Shown: positions 1 to 8,590 of the stretch, one piece after another
How positions within the stretch are numbered: the stretch's first letter is position 1
Layout: every line of letters starts with the position of its first letter
Origin: an uncultured Planctomycetaceae bacterium
Lineage (GTDB): Bacteria; Planctomycetota; Planctomycetia; Planctomycetales; Planctomycetaceae
Assembly (NCBI GenBank): GCA_903921605.1
Contig: CAIXQV010000571.1
Span: 1-24,043 of the forward strand
DNA length: 24,043 nucleotides
Direction: 5' to 3'
Notes under the pieces: model-generated
What the model saw: only the letters and a program-made list of their open reading frames with translations
What the model was told of the DNA's origin: nothing
Database searches by the model: none
Translations under genes and position numbers: made by a program

Positions 1-294
1 GACCGTCCCTCTCGTCTGGCGGAGCTCGGGACGACAAAGCCGATCGTGATTGGAACTCTGCTGATGGCCGCTAATGCGCTCAGCATGTCATGGTCTCTGT
101 CAGCTTACGGCGATGCGACTCGGATCAACATCGTGTATGCCCTGCGAGGACTGTGGGCGGTGGCATTGGCCTGGGCGCTGGCTCGATTCTTTGGCGGCCA
201 GGAATCTCATCACTCCGCCCGAGTCATGCTGCTACGACTTTTCGGCGCTGCGCTGTTGACGGCTTCGGTGCTGGTGGCGTTGATCGGGAAGTGA
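1..294 (+). CDS. C-terminal part of a multi-pass membrane protein, probably DMT/EamA transporter (5' end outside window)
   Basis: The frame is open from base 1 and stops at 292-294, so this is the last 97 residues of a gene that begins before the window. An ATG at 46 lies inside the frame and need not be the start. Three hydrophobic stretches are visible: IVIGTLLMAANALSM, then YALRGLWAVALAWALARFF, then LLRLFGAALLTASVLVALIGK at the very C-terminus. Short charged turns separate them. The alternation of helices, the Arg before the tryptophan-containing helix and the Gly-Gln-Glu turn before the last helix resemble the end of drug/metabolite transporter (EamA) proteins. That assignment is an inference from pattern only, and the substrate cannot be told. 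A hairpin about 100 bp downstream separates it from the next gene, which points the opposite way. Confidence 0.55.
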   Translation, partial: DRPSRLAELGTTKPIVIGTLLMAANALSMSWSLSAYGDATRINIVYALRGLWAVALAWALARFFGGQESHHSARVMLLRLFGAALLTASVLVALIGK

Positions 295-392
295 GTGGCG
301 AGGAACCAGAGACTGGACTCGCGAGTTGCACGGTGAACAGCCTTCAGAGCTCGCGTACTTCAGCCGCAACGAACAGACACGTTCCTTTGCGG

Positions 393-438
393 CTTCGCGT
401 CTTTGCGTGAGAAAGCAACTTCACGCAAAGCCGCGAAG
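393..438. repeat. Imperfect 18-bp inverted repeat, REP-like hairpin
   Basis: The arms 393-410 and 421-438 pair with one mismatch around a 10-nt loop; the core is CTTTGCGTGA / TCACGCAAAG. It lies between the convergent ends of the membrane-protein gene and the DUF1501 gene. It could act as a bidirectional terminator, but there is no T-tract. Similar 'tttgcg' palindromes occur as dispersed repeats in many genomes (recollection, not checked). The rest of 295-575 shows no supportable gene. Confidence 0.6.
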
Positions 439-575
439 GCGAAAGACCGTGGCAGGATGTTGAACGCCCTGGGCGACGGGCAGCTCTAAAAAAGCATCTG
501 CGAGGGATGACGAACCAGAATCGAGCGACTCAACGAACACACCGCTTTAGCGGCTCCAAAACACGTTTCGTTGTC

Positions 576-1865
576 TCACACCAGGAAGCCATCAATCGGT
601 CGAGACGATGGATCTGCAATTGGCATTTCCCGGCCGTCGATGTCGAAGTTGCCTGTTGAGTCAACTCCGACCGCCTGCAGATAGGTGTGGAACAAGTTGC
701 CGTGGTCGACCTGTTTGTCGACGACTTCAGTGCCCTTATCGTTCGTTGCACCAAACACATGTCCGCGCGGAATTCGTGATCCGGCGAGGCACACTGACCA
801 TGCTCGCGACCAGTGATCACGACCGTAGTAAAGATTCACGTTCGGCGTCCGTCCGAATTCGCTCAGCACAACAATCAGTGTGCTGTCCAGCATCCCACGT
901 TGTGCGAGGTCCGCGACAAACGTCGAGAACGCAAAGTCGAACTCGGCGAGCTGCTCGATGTGGAAATTGAAGTTCTCATTGTGCGTGTCATAGTTGGAAT
1001 GCGACAACTGCACGAACGACACACCGCTCTCCAGCAGACGTCGAGCCAGCAGGCAGTGACGTCCGAGGTCATGCTTCCCGTATCGTTCGATTTCACTTGC
1101 AGGTTCTTTCGAGACGTCGAACACATCGCGCTGACTCATCAGCTTCTCAGCCTGCTCGAACGAGTAAGTAAACGCTTCGGTGACGGCGGTTCGACGACGA
1201 TTCAGGAATCGCTCACTGACCTGACGACGGAAGTCGTTGCGAGCCTTATCAGAGTCTTCCGTGATGGAATCCGGGCGAACGGTATTCGGCGGAGGATTTC
1301 CGTTCCCAAGCTGCACGCTGGAGTACTTCGGTCCCAACCAGGCGGAGTCGTTTCCTCGTCCGCCACCGCCACCGGGAGTAATCAGAATGTGACCTGGCAG
1401 TGAGCTATCCTGAGGATTCAAAGTCTTCGAAGCGACCGCACCGATTTGAGGGAACTCACCGGCCGGGGTCTGACGCCGACCGGTCATCATCAAATAAGCG
1501 CCTTTGCCATGATCGTCTTCGGACGTGTTGACCCCGCGGACGAGGCAGAGGTGATGCATCTGCATTGCCGTCAGCGGCAACAGCTCACTGATGTGAATGC
1601 CGGGCACGGAAGTCGGGATCGAGAGAAACGGCCCACCGGTTTCGGTGCCAGGCTTTGGATCCCAGCTCTCAAGCTGACTCAAGCCGCCGTGCATGTTGAA
1701 GACGACGATTCGTTTCTGGTCCGACTTCAAATGAGCGGCCATCGCCGGCGAAGTGAAGGCACCGAGTCCTCCAACCATGGCTCCGGCTCCAGCGGCCAGA
1801 GTTCCCAGAAACTGTCGGCGAGCCAGTCCATGTGCGACCGTGTTGCAAGGATAGTTGAGTTTCAT
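576..1865 (-). CDS. DUF1501 domain-containing protein, Tat-exported
   Basis: This 429-aa protein belongs to the DUF1501 family, which is common in planctomycetes and has an alkaline-phosphatase/sulfatase-like fold; its reaction is not established. A twin-arginine signal is visible at residues 16-20 (RRQFL), followed by an Ala/Gly-rich hydrophobic stretch ending near AMAA, so export folded through Tat is likely. The mature part starts with KRIVVFNMHGGLSQLESWDP, which fits the family N-terminus. Near the C-terminus it has EFGRTP and GRDHWSRAWSVCLAGSRI, the usual DUF1501 signature region with possible metal ligands. GGGAG-type SD is weak but present (GGGAG, 9 nt before the ATG). It lies 69 nt downstream of the DUF1549/DUF1553 gene on the same strand. 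This pairing is the classic planctomycete two-gene arrangement and suggests co-transcription and a shared surface role. Length is normal for the family. Confidence 0.93.
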   Translation of the reverse strand: MKLNYPCNTVAHGLARRQFLGTLAAGAGAMVGGLGAFTSPAMAAHLKSDQKRIVVFNMHGGLSQLESWDPKPGTETGGPFLSIPTSVPGIHISELLPLTAMQMHHLCLVRGVNTSEDDHGKGAYLMMTGRRQTPAGEFPQIGAVASKTLNPQDSSLPGHILITPGGGGGRGNDSAWLGPKYSSVQLGNGNPPPNTVRPDSITEDSDKARNDFRRQVSERFLNRRRTAVTEAFTYSFEQAEKLMSQRDVFDVSKEPASEIERYGKHDLGRHCLLARRLLESGVSFVQLSHSNYDTHNENFNFHIEQLAEFDFAFSTFVADLAQRGMLDSTLIVVLSEFGRTPNVNLYYGRDHWSRAWSVCLAGSRIPRGHVFGATNDKGTEVVDKQVDHGNLFHTYLQAVGVDSTGNFDIDGREMPIADPSSRPIDGFLV

Positions 1866-1934
1866 GGTCGGTTGCTCCCAGAAGAATTCCGTGGTCAGGC
1901 GGTTTCCACATTGGTCCGCCCATACGTCACACCA

Positions 1935-4832
1935 TCATTTGTTGAATCGAAATTCCGCACTGCTGATCAGGCCCCAGACAAGTTCCTGAGCGGCCTTTGC
2001 TCGATCAGGACGAGCCGCCAGGAAGGCCGCGACATCGGCAGATTCCTGTTCGGTCGGCATGCGAGTCAGGATGCCCAGATAGAGTTCTTCGGCCACAAGC
2101 TTTGCATCCGTGGTCTTTACAATTCGCTCCGCGGCATTGTCGCCGGCTGGAACAACCCAACTGTTGATGGCACCACCGTTGGCTGTAAACAAAGCCTGGT
2201 CCGGACTCGCGTAGAAATCATTCTGCGGCTGCCCTGGAGCACCACCATAGATTTGCACATAGCTTCCGATGTTGCTCTTCAGCTTGTCGAAGGCCAACTG
2301 CTCCACTTCCGCGGCTCGCGTTGTAATCGCCACCGGATCCTGCTTTTGCTGTTCGCTGAACGGACTCGCTTTTTCACGTTCGGCCGCTTCCTGGGCTACG
2401 TAGCGATCATAGACCGTCGTTACTTTGAAGATGGTCCAGCACATCTGTTCGGGGCTGAGCGGCTTCAGCTGGGACAAGGCAAAAGTTGATGAGAGATCCG
2501 TCGGAACAGTGTCCATCGCCTTCTCATAGGAGACTGTTGTTGCCTGCAGCGACTCCTTCGATTGAGTCAATGTCGACGCGGCCTGAGTCGCCACCTGCTG
2601 CCGTTGTTGAAGTTCTGCGTTGCTTTCGTCCATGGCTGACTTCGCCGTCTTCATCGCCTCAGTGGCAGCAGAAGACATCTGGCTGGCAACAACCAGAGTG
2701 GCTTCAGAAGACTTCAATGCCGCATCCAGAGCCGTCACCTTGGTGTTGATGGTCGCAAGCCCTGTTGTCAGCGTCTCATCGGAGGGCAACGCGGCCTGGG
2801 CACGCTTCATGGCGTCTGCGGCTTCGGTCAGCGTTGTCGCGGCGACTCGATCGCGGCTCACTTGTTCCTGAATTACTTTCACAGCAGACTCCGCGGAGGC
2901 CATTGCCTGCTCGGCCTCTGTCATTGCAACGGTCCGTGCGGCCACGGTCGGTGTGTAGTCAGCGACCTGCTGAGTCGCTGTGGTCATCGCCGCTTCCGCT
3001 GTAGCTGTCGTCTGAGTCAAGTTGGCGAGCGACGCGTTCAGATCAGAGGCTGAGGTGACTCTCTCCAGAACGGCAATGCGACTTGCGACGGAGGCTGCCT
3101 TTAACTGAGCCTCCTGCATGGCCAGCCGAGCCACCACCACTTTGGCCTCTTCAGCTCTGAAAGCTGCCTGCAGTGGCTGAAGCTTCTGAACAGCGGCATC
3201 AAGTGTTGTGCGGAGAGTTGCCTGCGCTTCGGTCAACGGAGTCATCGCCGCAGTCTTTTCGGTAACCGCCTTTTCCAAAGCTGGAAGTTCGGCCGTAACC
3301 GCGTTCGCCTTTTCAGTCAGCTTAGCGGACGTCGCGACAAGCTCCGCATCGGAGGGCAATGATACAGCCGCGGCCTGAAGTGGAGCGGCGGCCTGCTGTA
3401 GCGTGTCGGCGAAGTTCTTCTTCGTGTTGAATGCGGCAGTGGCATCGTTGAGAGCCTTCTGAGCTTCGTCGACCTTCTTCTTTGCGTCGGTGAACTGAGT
3501 TCGAACACCGTCAACTTCAGCGGCCACAGGCAGCATTGCCGTCTCGGCAGCAGCGAAGGCTGTGTCAGCATCGCTGAATAGTGAACCAGCATCGCGGGCA
3601 ACTACGTCGAGTGATTCCTTCTGAGCAGCGAGTTGTTGATGTTCAGACTTCGCAGCAGCCAATGCAGGGACAGCTTCCGGAGCAAGGTCAAACGGACGCT
3701 GATAGACATCGCTCAGAGCGATCTCGCGGAGGAAAGTCTTCATGTCGAAGTTCATCGCGGCGAATCGTGAACCCAGTTGTGACAGCAAGGCCGGACTGGC
3801 CGCCGGGTTGTCCGGATGGATCATGTCCAGAGGATGCACGACGCCTCGCCCCAGCATCATGGCCCAAAGGCGATTGGCGATGTTCTCATTGAATGCGCGA
3901 TTCGAGCCATTGGTAGCCAGCTCCGCCATCATCGCCCGGCGACTGAATTTCGGGACAGCTCGCACGCCATCGGCGGGAGCAACAGTGTAGTCTTCGCCAG
4001 GATACAGGACGGGCTCGGTGAATGAAGGAGCACCGGGAAGTCGGGCGATGGTGCGGTGGATGTTGCCTTTTTCGAAAACGGATTCGAACGACAAATCCGT
4101 TGGAGCTCGCTCCGCAAACACGGTCACGTCTTTCTCAGCAACCTTCTTTGTGACGGGATAGCCCACGGAGGCGATCGCCAGAAGACCGTGATAATCTCGC
4201 TGCAGGAAGTCTGCCACAAGTGGAGAATCATGGCACTGATTGCACTGCATATCGCGACCGAAAAACATGCGACCAAGGTCGCGAGTGATCACATGCGGTT
4301 CCGAATTGCGGTCGAGATAGAACCTCGCGGGGGCGCGGTTTTCTGGTGTATCGCCGTCAGCCGTCAGGATCTCGCGAGCCAGCACATTCCACGGCTTGTT
4401 GTCGCTGACAGACTTCAGTAACCAGCCCTGCCACAGTTCTTGTGGCACATGAGTATTTGGGCGACGCTCCATCAGCATGACGTCGATCGTCGTGGACAGA
4501 TGCCGGGCGTAAAGAGGCGATGCCAGAAGGCGATCAACCAGCTTTTCACGTTTCGCGGGATCGGCATCGTTGATGAACGATCGAGCCTCATCCGCACCGG
4601 GAGGCATCCCATTGAGGTCCAGCGACACACGTCGCAGGAACTCGGCGTCGTTGGCTTTTGGCCACGCGGTTCCGGAAGGCGGAGCTAGTTCGCGGTTGAT
4701 GAGTTCTCGCAGCGGCTCATCGGCCTGAAGCACTGCGGCCGGGATTATGATCCAGGCGAGCAGAAGGCGAACGATCATCCCGCGTTCCACATGGAACGCT
4801 GCAAAGGCAGCAGATCGGAGTCTCGCGATCAT
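1935..4832 (-). CDS. DUF1549/DUF1553 (PSCyt2/PSD1) protein with a large coiled-coil insertion
   Basis: This 965-aa exported protein has the planctomycete DUF1549-DUF1553 architecture, whose biochemical role is unknown. Residues about 45-235 form DUF1549 (AEFLRRVSLDLNGMPP; CNQCH at 197-201, a CxxCH that could bind haem c). DUF1553 begins near residue 300 (NRAFNENIANRLWAMMLGRG) and resumes at about 785-965, ending SSAEFRFNK. Between about 388 and 780 lies an Ala/Thr/Gln/Lys-rich, heptad-like helical region that ordinary members lack. It has two related segments, at roughly 475-545 and 665-735, each carrying LPSD followed by a long helix. The start at 4832 has GGAG 8-9 nt upstream. A second ATG at 4778 (residue 19) would give a cleaner signal peptide, MIVRLLLAWIIIPAAVLQA, and may be the true start. 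The DUF1501 gene follows. Confidence 0.9.
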   Translation of the reverse strand: MIARLRSAAFAAFHVERGMIVRLLLAWIIIPAAVLQADEPLRELINRELAPPSGTAWPKANDAEFLRRVSLDLNGMPPGADEARSFINDADPAKREKLVDRLLASPLYARHLSTTIDVMLMERRPNTHVPQELWQGWLLKSVSDNKPWNVLAREILTADGDTPENRAPARFYLDRNSEPHVITRDLGRMFFGRDMQCNQCHDSPLVADFLQRDYHGLLAIASVGYPVTKKVAEKDVTVFAERAPTDLSFESVFEKGNIHRTIARLPGAPSFTEPVLYPGEDYTVAPADGVRAVPKFSRRAMMAELATNGSNRAFNENIANRLWAMMLGRGVVHPLDMIHPDNPAASPALLSQLGSRFAAMNFDMKTFLREIALSDVYQRPFDLAPEAVPALAAAKSEHQQLAAQKESLDVVARDAGSLFSDADTAFAAAETAMLPVAAEVDGVRTQFTDAKKKVDEAQKALNDATAAFNTKKNFADTLQQAAAPLQAAAVSLPSDAELVATSAKLTEKANAVTAELPALEKAVTEKTAAMTPLTEAQATLRTTLDAAVQKLQPLQAAFRAEEAKVVVARLAMQEAQLKAASVASRIAVLERVTSASDLNASLANLTQTTATAEAAMTTATQQVADYTPTVAARTVAMTEAEQAMASAESAVKVIQEQVSRDRVAATTLTEAADAMKRAQAALPSDETLTTGLATINTKVTALDAALKSSEATLVVASQMSSAATEAMKTAKSAMDESNAELQQRQQVATQAASTLTQSKESLQATTVSYEKAMDTVPTDLSSTFALSQLKPLSPEQMCWTIFKVTTVYDRYVAQEAAEREKASPFSEQQKQDPVAITTRAAEVEQLAFDKLKSNIGSYVQIYGGAPGQPQNDFYASPDQALFTANGGAINSWVVPAGDNAAERIVKTTDAKLVAEELYLGILTRMPTEQESADVAAFLAARPDRAKAAQELVWGLISSAEFRFNK

Positions 4833-5390
4833 CGCGGCTTCTCCGTTGGTCTTCGTCTGATTAGCCTGAGGAAGGATGACCTTGATGACTCATGGCTGAG
4901 TCAGGTCACAGTGGCAATCGTCGGAAGAAGTTGAGGAAGGAAGAATCTCGGACACCAACAAGGTTCAGTACCCGAGCCAATCAAATTTCAGGTGGGATCT
5001 CATTACCAAGCAGGTTGGATCACGCTACTTGTTCTGTACGTGGTCTACCCGGCCCAACCTGGCCCCGTCAAGTGAAACCCCAATCAAGTAAACCACGCCG
5101 TCTCATCTCGGGGAATCGTTTTTTGACAGAATGCCGGATTCGGCGCGACCTGCGAGCCATTTTTCCGGATTTCGCCAGCAACGCGAATCGCCCGCTGGTG
5201 CGCAAATACGACGAAGGTTGTTGCCTTTCGGAAACATCACCCGAGACACCGATGTAGCTGGCTACCAATTAATCGGCCACCGAAACAGACAGCAATTGAT
5301 TTCCAGCCGAGCTGCATAAGAGTCTGACTGACCCTCAGAACGCGTTGGAACGGGGAGTTCCGATCAACCGGTCAGGTCACTGAGATGGGT

Positions 5391-5405
5391 CAGGTTCTTA
5401 ACCTG
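5391..5405. repeat. Short hairpin, 6-bp stem and 3-nt loop
   Basis: CAGGTT-CTT-AACCTG is a perfect small palindrome. It lies about 50 bp from the 9-bp palindrome at 5453-5473, which also has a 3-nt loop. Its role is unknown. Confidence 0.45.
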
Positions 5406-5452
5406 CCGCGCAAACAGATTTTCTTGATTGCTGATGCTCGAGGTTGAAGAGT

Positions 5453-5473
5453 CGGCAGATTGAAAATCTGCCG
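5453..5473. repeat. Perfect 9-bp palindromic hairpin with GAA loop
   Basis: CGGCAGATT-GAA-AATCTGCCG is a perfect inverted repeat in noncoding DNA. There is no T-tract, and it lies about 210 bp past the end of the GT39 gene (minus strand). It could be a terminator remnant or a dispersed palindromic element. Confidence 0.6.
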
Positions 5474-5641
5474 CAACGGGACCGCTATCCTCAACGACTG
5501 GTGACGAACTCCTCGCACGGCCCTATCCACTGAACACATTGGGCTGGCGGCCAAACGAACGATCGAGCATGCTTTCTCAAGGGCCAAACAAGTACGGGGC
5601 GAAGTGGATCCACCGTGTCTGCGACGTGGCAGTAAACGATA

Positions 5642-5668
5642 AGATCAACTCCGCCAGATCAACTCCGC
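5642..5668. repeat. Tandem 13-nt direct duplication
   Basis: AGATCAACTCCGC occurs twice, separated by one base, just beyond the stop of the GT39 gene. It is probably a small local duplication without a function. Confidence 0.6.
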
Positions 5669-5684
5669 ATCAGAGCGTCTCGAG

Positions 5685-7739
5685 TCAGCGCACTCGGTAT
5701 AGCTCAAAGACCTGAGTTGACACCTCCGGGTGCTGGGACAGCCACTTCGGAGTAAATAAATCCAGCAGTGTAACGTCACCCGGTTCGTACCGAACTTCTG
5801 TCACGAGTTCGAAATGGCGATCCTGCAGAAACCAGTCTTCCCAGAATCCGGGTGTCCGTTTCGCGTTTGGACCGATCACAAGGAACGTCGGCACCGCGGG
5901 CGAACCTCCATCCGGCTCAGCAAGATTGAGATGGCTCACCGGACCAACCGGCAGACCGGACTGCGCTAAATGCAGCAGCAAAGCTGGCTCGCCATAACCG
6001 TAAACGACCAATTTTTGTTTCGCACGCTCTTCGATAGCAAACTCGCGATTCTGAGTCTCAGCGGGGCGCGATTCGAGAACTTTCCGTGGACTGATCGTTT
6101 CACCGTTCGACAGTGGCAGACGAAACGGTTTCCATTCTCCAAGAGAACTCAGCACGCAGACATCCGCAAGTTGCCGAGCCGCCCGATCGATCGAAGTTCG
6201 ATCTTTGAAGAGTTCAGAACGGAACAGCTCCGCGGGCGAAACGACGACAATCTCATCAGCCTCATCTCGCTGCAGCACGGCCGTGAGCACCGCAACTATC
6301 AGCAACGACCGCAGCAAGCGTTGTCCCCAAGCCCCGCCTGCATTCGCCTTCGGGGTAGCCGATTCCGGATGTCTGGCAACACTCAGGTTCGATTCCAGCC
6401 ACCAACTGACTCCTCCGGCCGCAGCCAACCAGACGGAGGCCAGTAGCGGAAAGAAAAGTCGGGCATAGGGATGATAGAACGGTGTCACCAGCAGCATTCC
6501 ACAAAACCACGCCAGAGTGGTGCAGTAGCCAAGTGCGGGGTCGACTATTGGAGCCGCCAACAGGTCACCGTGGGACAACGGCAACGCACCCTCAGATGTG
6601 GGCGAGAGGTCGCGGGTTGTTCGGCGCAGCCACGCTCGATCCAAAACGGGCCACAGGAAGATGCCTCCAAAGCCCCCCAACGCCAGACTGAAAAGCACTA
6701 ACGGCGTCCAGACTCGAAGTGCAAACACCATCATTGCGGCTGAAGCGACTGCGAAGCGAATCATCAGCCAGCGAGGCGGAAATCTGCCAACGGCGGATTC
6801 TCCGGTATTTTTTGCCTCATTGCCGTTCCCCGCGTTCCCGTTCCCCGTGGAACGATCGGCTGAGTTCCATCGATACCATGCAGCCGCCAACATCCCGATT
6901 CCCAGTGAAATCGCGCCAGCCATTCCGTCGTGCCAAAACTGACTGGCAAGGTGCTGCCCAAGATGATTGGTCCACGCATCCACGCTCGCCCACGACAACG
7001 ATTGTGAATATCCAGCGTGATTTTTCGTCACGGCCGAGTATCCACCGACCGACTGCAATCGCCACAACCAAGGGCCGAAGATTGCAAACGCGGAGACCAG
7101 AATCGTGGCCAGAATCGAAAGCACTCGAATGGAGCTGATCACTTTCCGCCCGCGCCAGATCCACCATAGGGTCGTGCCGCTGATGAGAATCGCCAATGGC
7201 AGCCAGCCTGTATACTTGGTCCACCAGGCAAGCCCGCAAGCCGCTCCACTGAGGACAGCCATTCGAAACGAGGACTTCGCAACAGCGACAGTTCCAAGGT
7301 AGACCGATGTTGCAATCCAAAAGAGGCACGTGACGTCCGTCAGTGCCATTCGCGAATAGATGATGTGGAAGTCGCTCATCGACACCACGGCGGCCGTGAA
7401 GATTCCAGCTGCCACTCCGAACCACGCCCGTGCCATTCGCCAGAAGACAATGATCGAAAGCGACCCGAACAAAAGCGATGGCAAAAACGGGGCGAAACGA
7501 CTGACCCCGGGAACGATGTGAAAGAAGTCAATCATTCCCGACAGCATCGGTGGAGCATAGAACTCACGGGCCGGATAGGGCAATCCAACCATTCCATCGT
7601 GCCACAGCACCGACGCATAGACGCCCTCATCGAAGTGCTCGACCGATTCACGATCCAAATGCCAGCATCGCAGCAGCAGACCGAGCACAAAGAATCCCGC
7701 CACGAGAGCGATTTCAGTCTTTGGTGAGGGCTGGGTCAT
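5685..7739 (-). CDS. GT39/ArnT-like membrane glycosyltransferase (dolichyl-phosphate-mannose transferase family)
   Basis: This is a polytopic membrane protein of about 684 aa. Its N-terminus has a transmembrane helix (ALVAGFFVLGLLLRCWHL) followed by the extracytoplasmic loop ESVEHFDEGVYASVLW. The Asp-Glu there (about 37-38) matches the catalytic acidic pair of GT39/GT83 enzymes, which move sugars from polyprenyl-phosphate donors to lipids or proteins on the outer face of the membrane. About ten more hydrophobic segments follow up to about residue 470. The last roughly 200 residues are a soluble domain lacking long hydrophobic runs. I chose the ATG at 7739, since the phase before it is not signal-like. 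An in-frame GTG at 7778 would add 13 residues, and neither start has a strong SD. It is divergent from the TPR gene. Donor and acceptor are unknown. Lipid A-type or S-layer/glycoprotein modification are both possible. Confidence 0.85.
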   Translation of the reverse strand: MTQPSPKTEIALVAGFFVLGLLLRCWHLDRESVEHFDEGVYASVLWHDGMVGLPYPAREFYAPPMLSGMIDFFHIVPGVSRFAPFLPSLLFGSLSIIVFWRMARAWFGVAAGIFTAAVVSMSDFHIIYSRMALTDVTCLFWIATSVYLGTVAVAKSSFRMAVLSGAACGLAWWTKYTGWLPLAILISGTTLWWIWRGRKVISSIRVLSILATILVSAFAIFGPWLWRLQSVGGYSAVTKNHAGYSQSLSWASVDAWTNHLGQHLASQFWHDGMAGAISLGIGMLAAAWYRWNSADRSTGNGNAGNGNEAKNTGESAVGRFPPRWLMIRFAVASAAMMVFALRVWTPLVLFSLALGGFGGIFLWPVLDRAWLRRTTRDLSPTSEGALPLSHGDLLAAPIVDPALGYCTTLAWFCGMLLVTPFYHPYARLFFPLLASVWLAAAGGVSWWLESNLSVARHPESATPKANAGGAWGQRLLRSLLIVAVLTAVLQRDEADEIVVVSPAELFRSELFKDRTSIDRAARQLADVCVLSSLGEWKPFRLPLSNGETISPRKVLESRPAETQNREFAIEERAKQKLVVYGYGEPALLLHLAQSGLPVGPVSHLNLAEPDGGSPAVPTFLVIGPNAKRTPGFWEDWFLQDRHFELVTEVRYEPGDVTLLDLFTPKWLSQHPEVSTQVFELYRVR

Positions 7740-7979
7740 CAAAAGGATCCGTGAGTCAACTTTTGCAAGGGAGTGCACAAGGTAAAGGGTTCCATGCCCA
7801 TGGGCGAGTCACACATCAGAGATTACCTCGCGAATTGGAGATCCATGAATTCGTCCACGCTCCGGTTCGGAATTTTGAAGTGGGAATCAGGTGTAGGTTG
7901 GTTGAGTCCACCGGATCCCGGTTTACCATACGAAGTGAAGAACTTCACACGGCTGACAATTTACCGAATGAGCAATCCT

Positions 7980-8312
7980 ATGTCCGAGCAGACTCCCGGA
8001 AAACTATACGATGCGGCCATGAAGCTGAAAGCAGAAGGGAATCTTGAAGGCTGCGTGGATGCTTTGAAAAACATCCTGACGATTGACCCAAACCATGTGC
8101 AGACTCACATGGCTCTGGGAGTCCATCAGCAGAAGCTTGGGCGATTCGAGGAAGCCATCTTTCACGCCAAGAAGGTGTCTGAGCTGGAACCAACGGATGC
8201 CTTCTCATTCACGCAATTGTCCGTCATCTACCAGCGATGCGGAAAGATCTTTGAAGCCGAAGAAGCGATGGCCCGGGCCCGCGAGATCCAGGGAACTCCG
8301 CAGCGCCATTAG
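7980..8312 (+). CDS. Small tetratricopeptide-repeat (TPR) protein
   Basis: This soluble protein of about 110 aa is made almost entirely of TPR helices. Repeat one covers about 8-40 (KLYDAAMKLKAEGNLEGCVDAL... ILTIDPNH), repeat two about 41-74 (ALGVHQQKLGRFEEAIFHAKKVSELEPTD) and repeat three about 75-107 (FTQLSVIYQRCGKIFEAEEAMARA). The conserved Gly, Ala and terminal Pro positions fit the TPR consensus. No signal peptide is visible, so it probably acts in the cytoplasm as a protein-binding adaptor; the partner is unknown. Small TPR proteins of this kind are widespread in planctomycetes (recollection). The frame is open upstream to a GTG at 7773. I placed the start at the ATG at 7980, with another ATG at 7968, because the upstream residues are not TPR-like. 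No good SD is visible at either. Confidence 0.8.
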   Translation: MSEQTPGKLYDAAMKLKAEGNLEGCVDALKNILTIDPNHVQTHMALGVHQQKLGRFEEAIFHAKKVSELEPTDAFSFTQLSVIYQRCGKIFEAEEAMARAREIQGTPQRH

Positions 8313-8339
8313 TCGCGGGCGTATTTTGCGGCATGCCAC

Positions 8340-8590
8340 GATGCTTACTGCCAAGCCGAAGGCTACCGCTTTCGTTGTTGGCCGAAGGCTAATGCCACTC
8401 CGGTGGCTGACCGAATCCCTTCGCGGAATTCGCCAGAGGATTCGTAAAGAGTGTCGTAGCCGAGGCCACCACGACACAGGAACCGCGGAGTACTTGACGT
8501 ACATGCCCACACACACGCTCGACGCGTTGCGGCACGCAGTGAGTGCCACTGAGCCGTCGGCATTCGGCTCGACGGTAAACGACTCTAGCC
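8340..8590. repeat. Hairpin-rich noncoding stretch with repeated AGCCGAAGGCT-type palindromes
   Basis: The gap between the TPR gene and mfnB holds two copies of GCCGAAGGCTA (about 8355 and 8389), each a small AGCC-GAA-GGCT hairpin. It also has GCCAC-TCC-GGTGGC and a 7-bp inverted repeat GTGTCGT/ACGACAC at 8451-8477. A further GAGCCGTCGGC...CGGCTCGACGG pair sits near 8550-8575. Such clustering suggests a composite of dispersed palindromic repeats rather than a gene. Several short frames cross it on both strands, but none looks like a protein family. Confidence 0.5.

Larger units (their letters stand above)
4833..5684. other. Intergenic region, no supported gene
   Basis: This 852-bp gap separates two minus-strand genes. 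Short frames exist on both strands, for example 4892-5257 (+), but they are Arg/Ser-rich, lack a convincing ribosome-binding site and resemble no family. Visible structures are a hairpin at 5391-5405, a perfect 9-bp palindrome at 5453-5473 and a 13-nt tandem duplication at 5642-5668. The promoter of the 965-aa gene presumably lies near 4840-4950, but no clear -35/-10 pair was found. Confidence 0.6.

Noticed and set aside
1446..2489. 347-aa plus-strand frame
   Set aside because: It is antisense to the DUF1501 and DUF1549/DUF1553 genes, both clear families. Its composition is Arg/Gly/His-rich noise with no domain.
5115..5150. TTGACA near 5124 as a sigma-70 promoter
   Set aside because: No TATAAT-like -10 lies 16-18 bp downstream and no plus-strand gene follows.
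4892..5257. 121-aa plus-strand frame in the long gap
   Set aside because: Composition is Arg/Ser/Pro-rich, there is no SD, and nothing resembles a protein family; the gap is better read as noncoding.
8205..8549. 114-aa minus-strand frame between the TPR gene and mfnB
   Set aside because: It runs through palindromic repeats and into the TPR gene in antisense; no family likeness.
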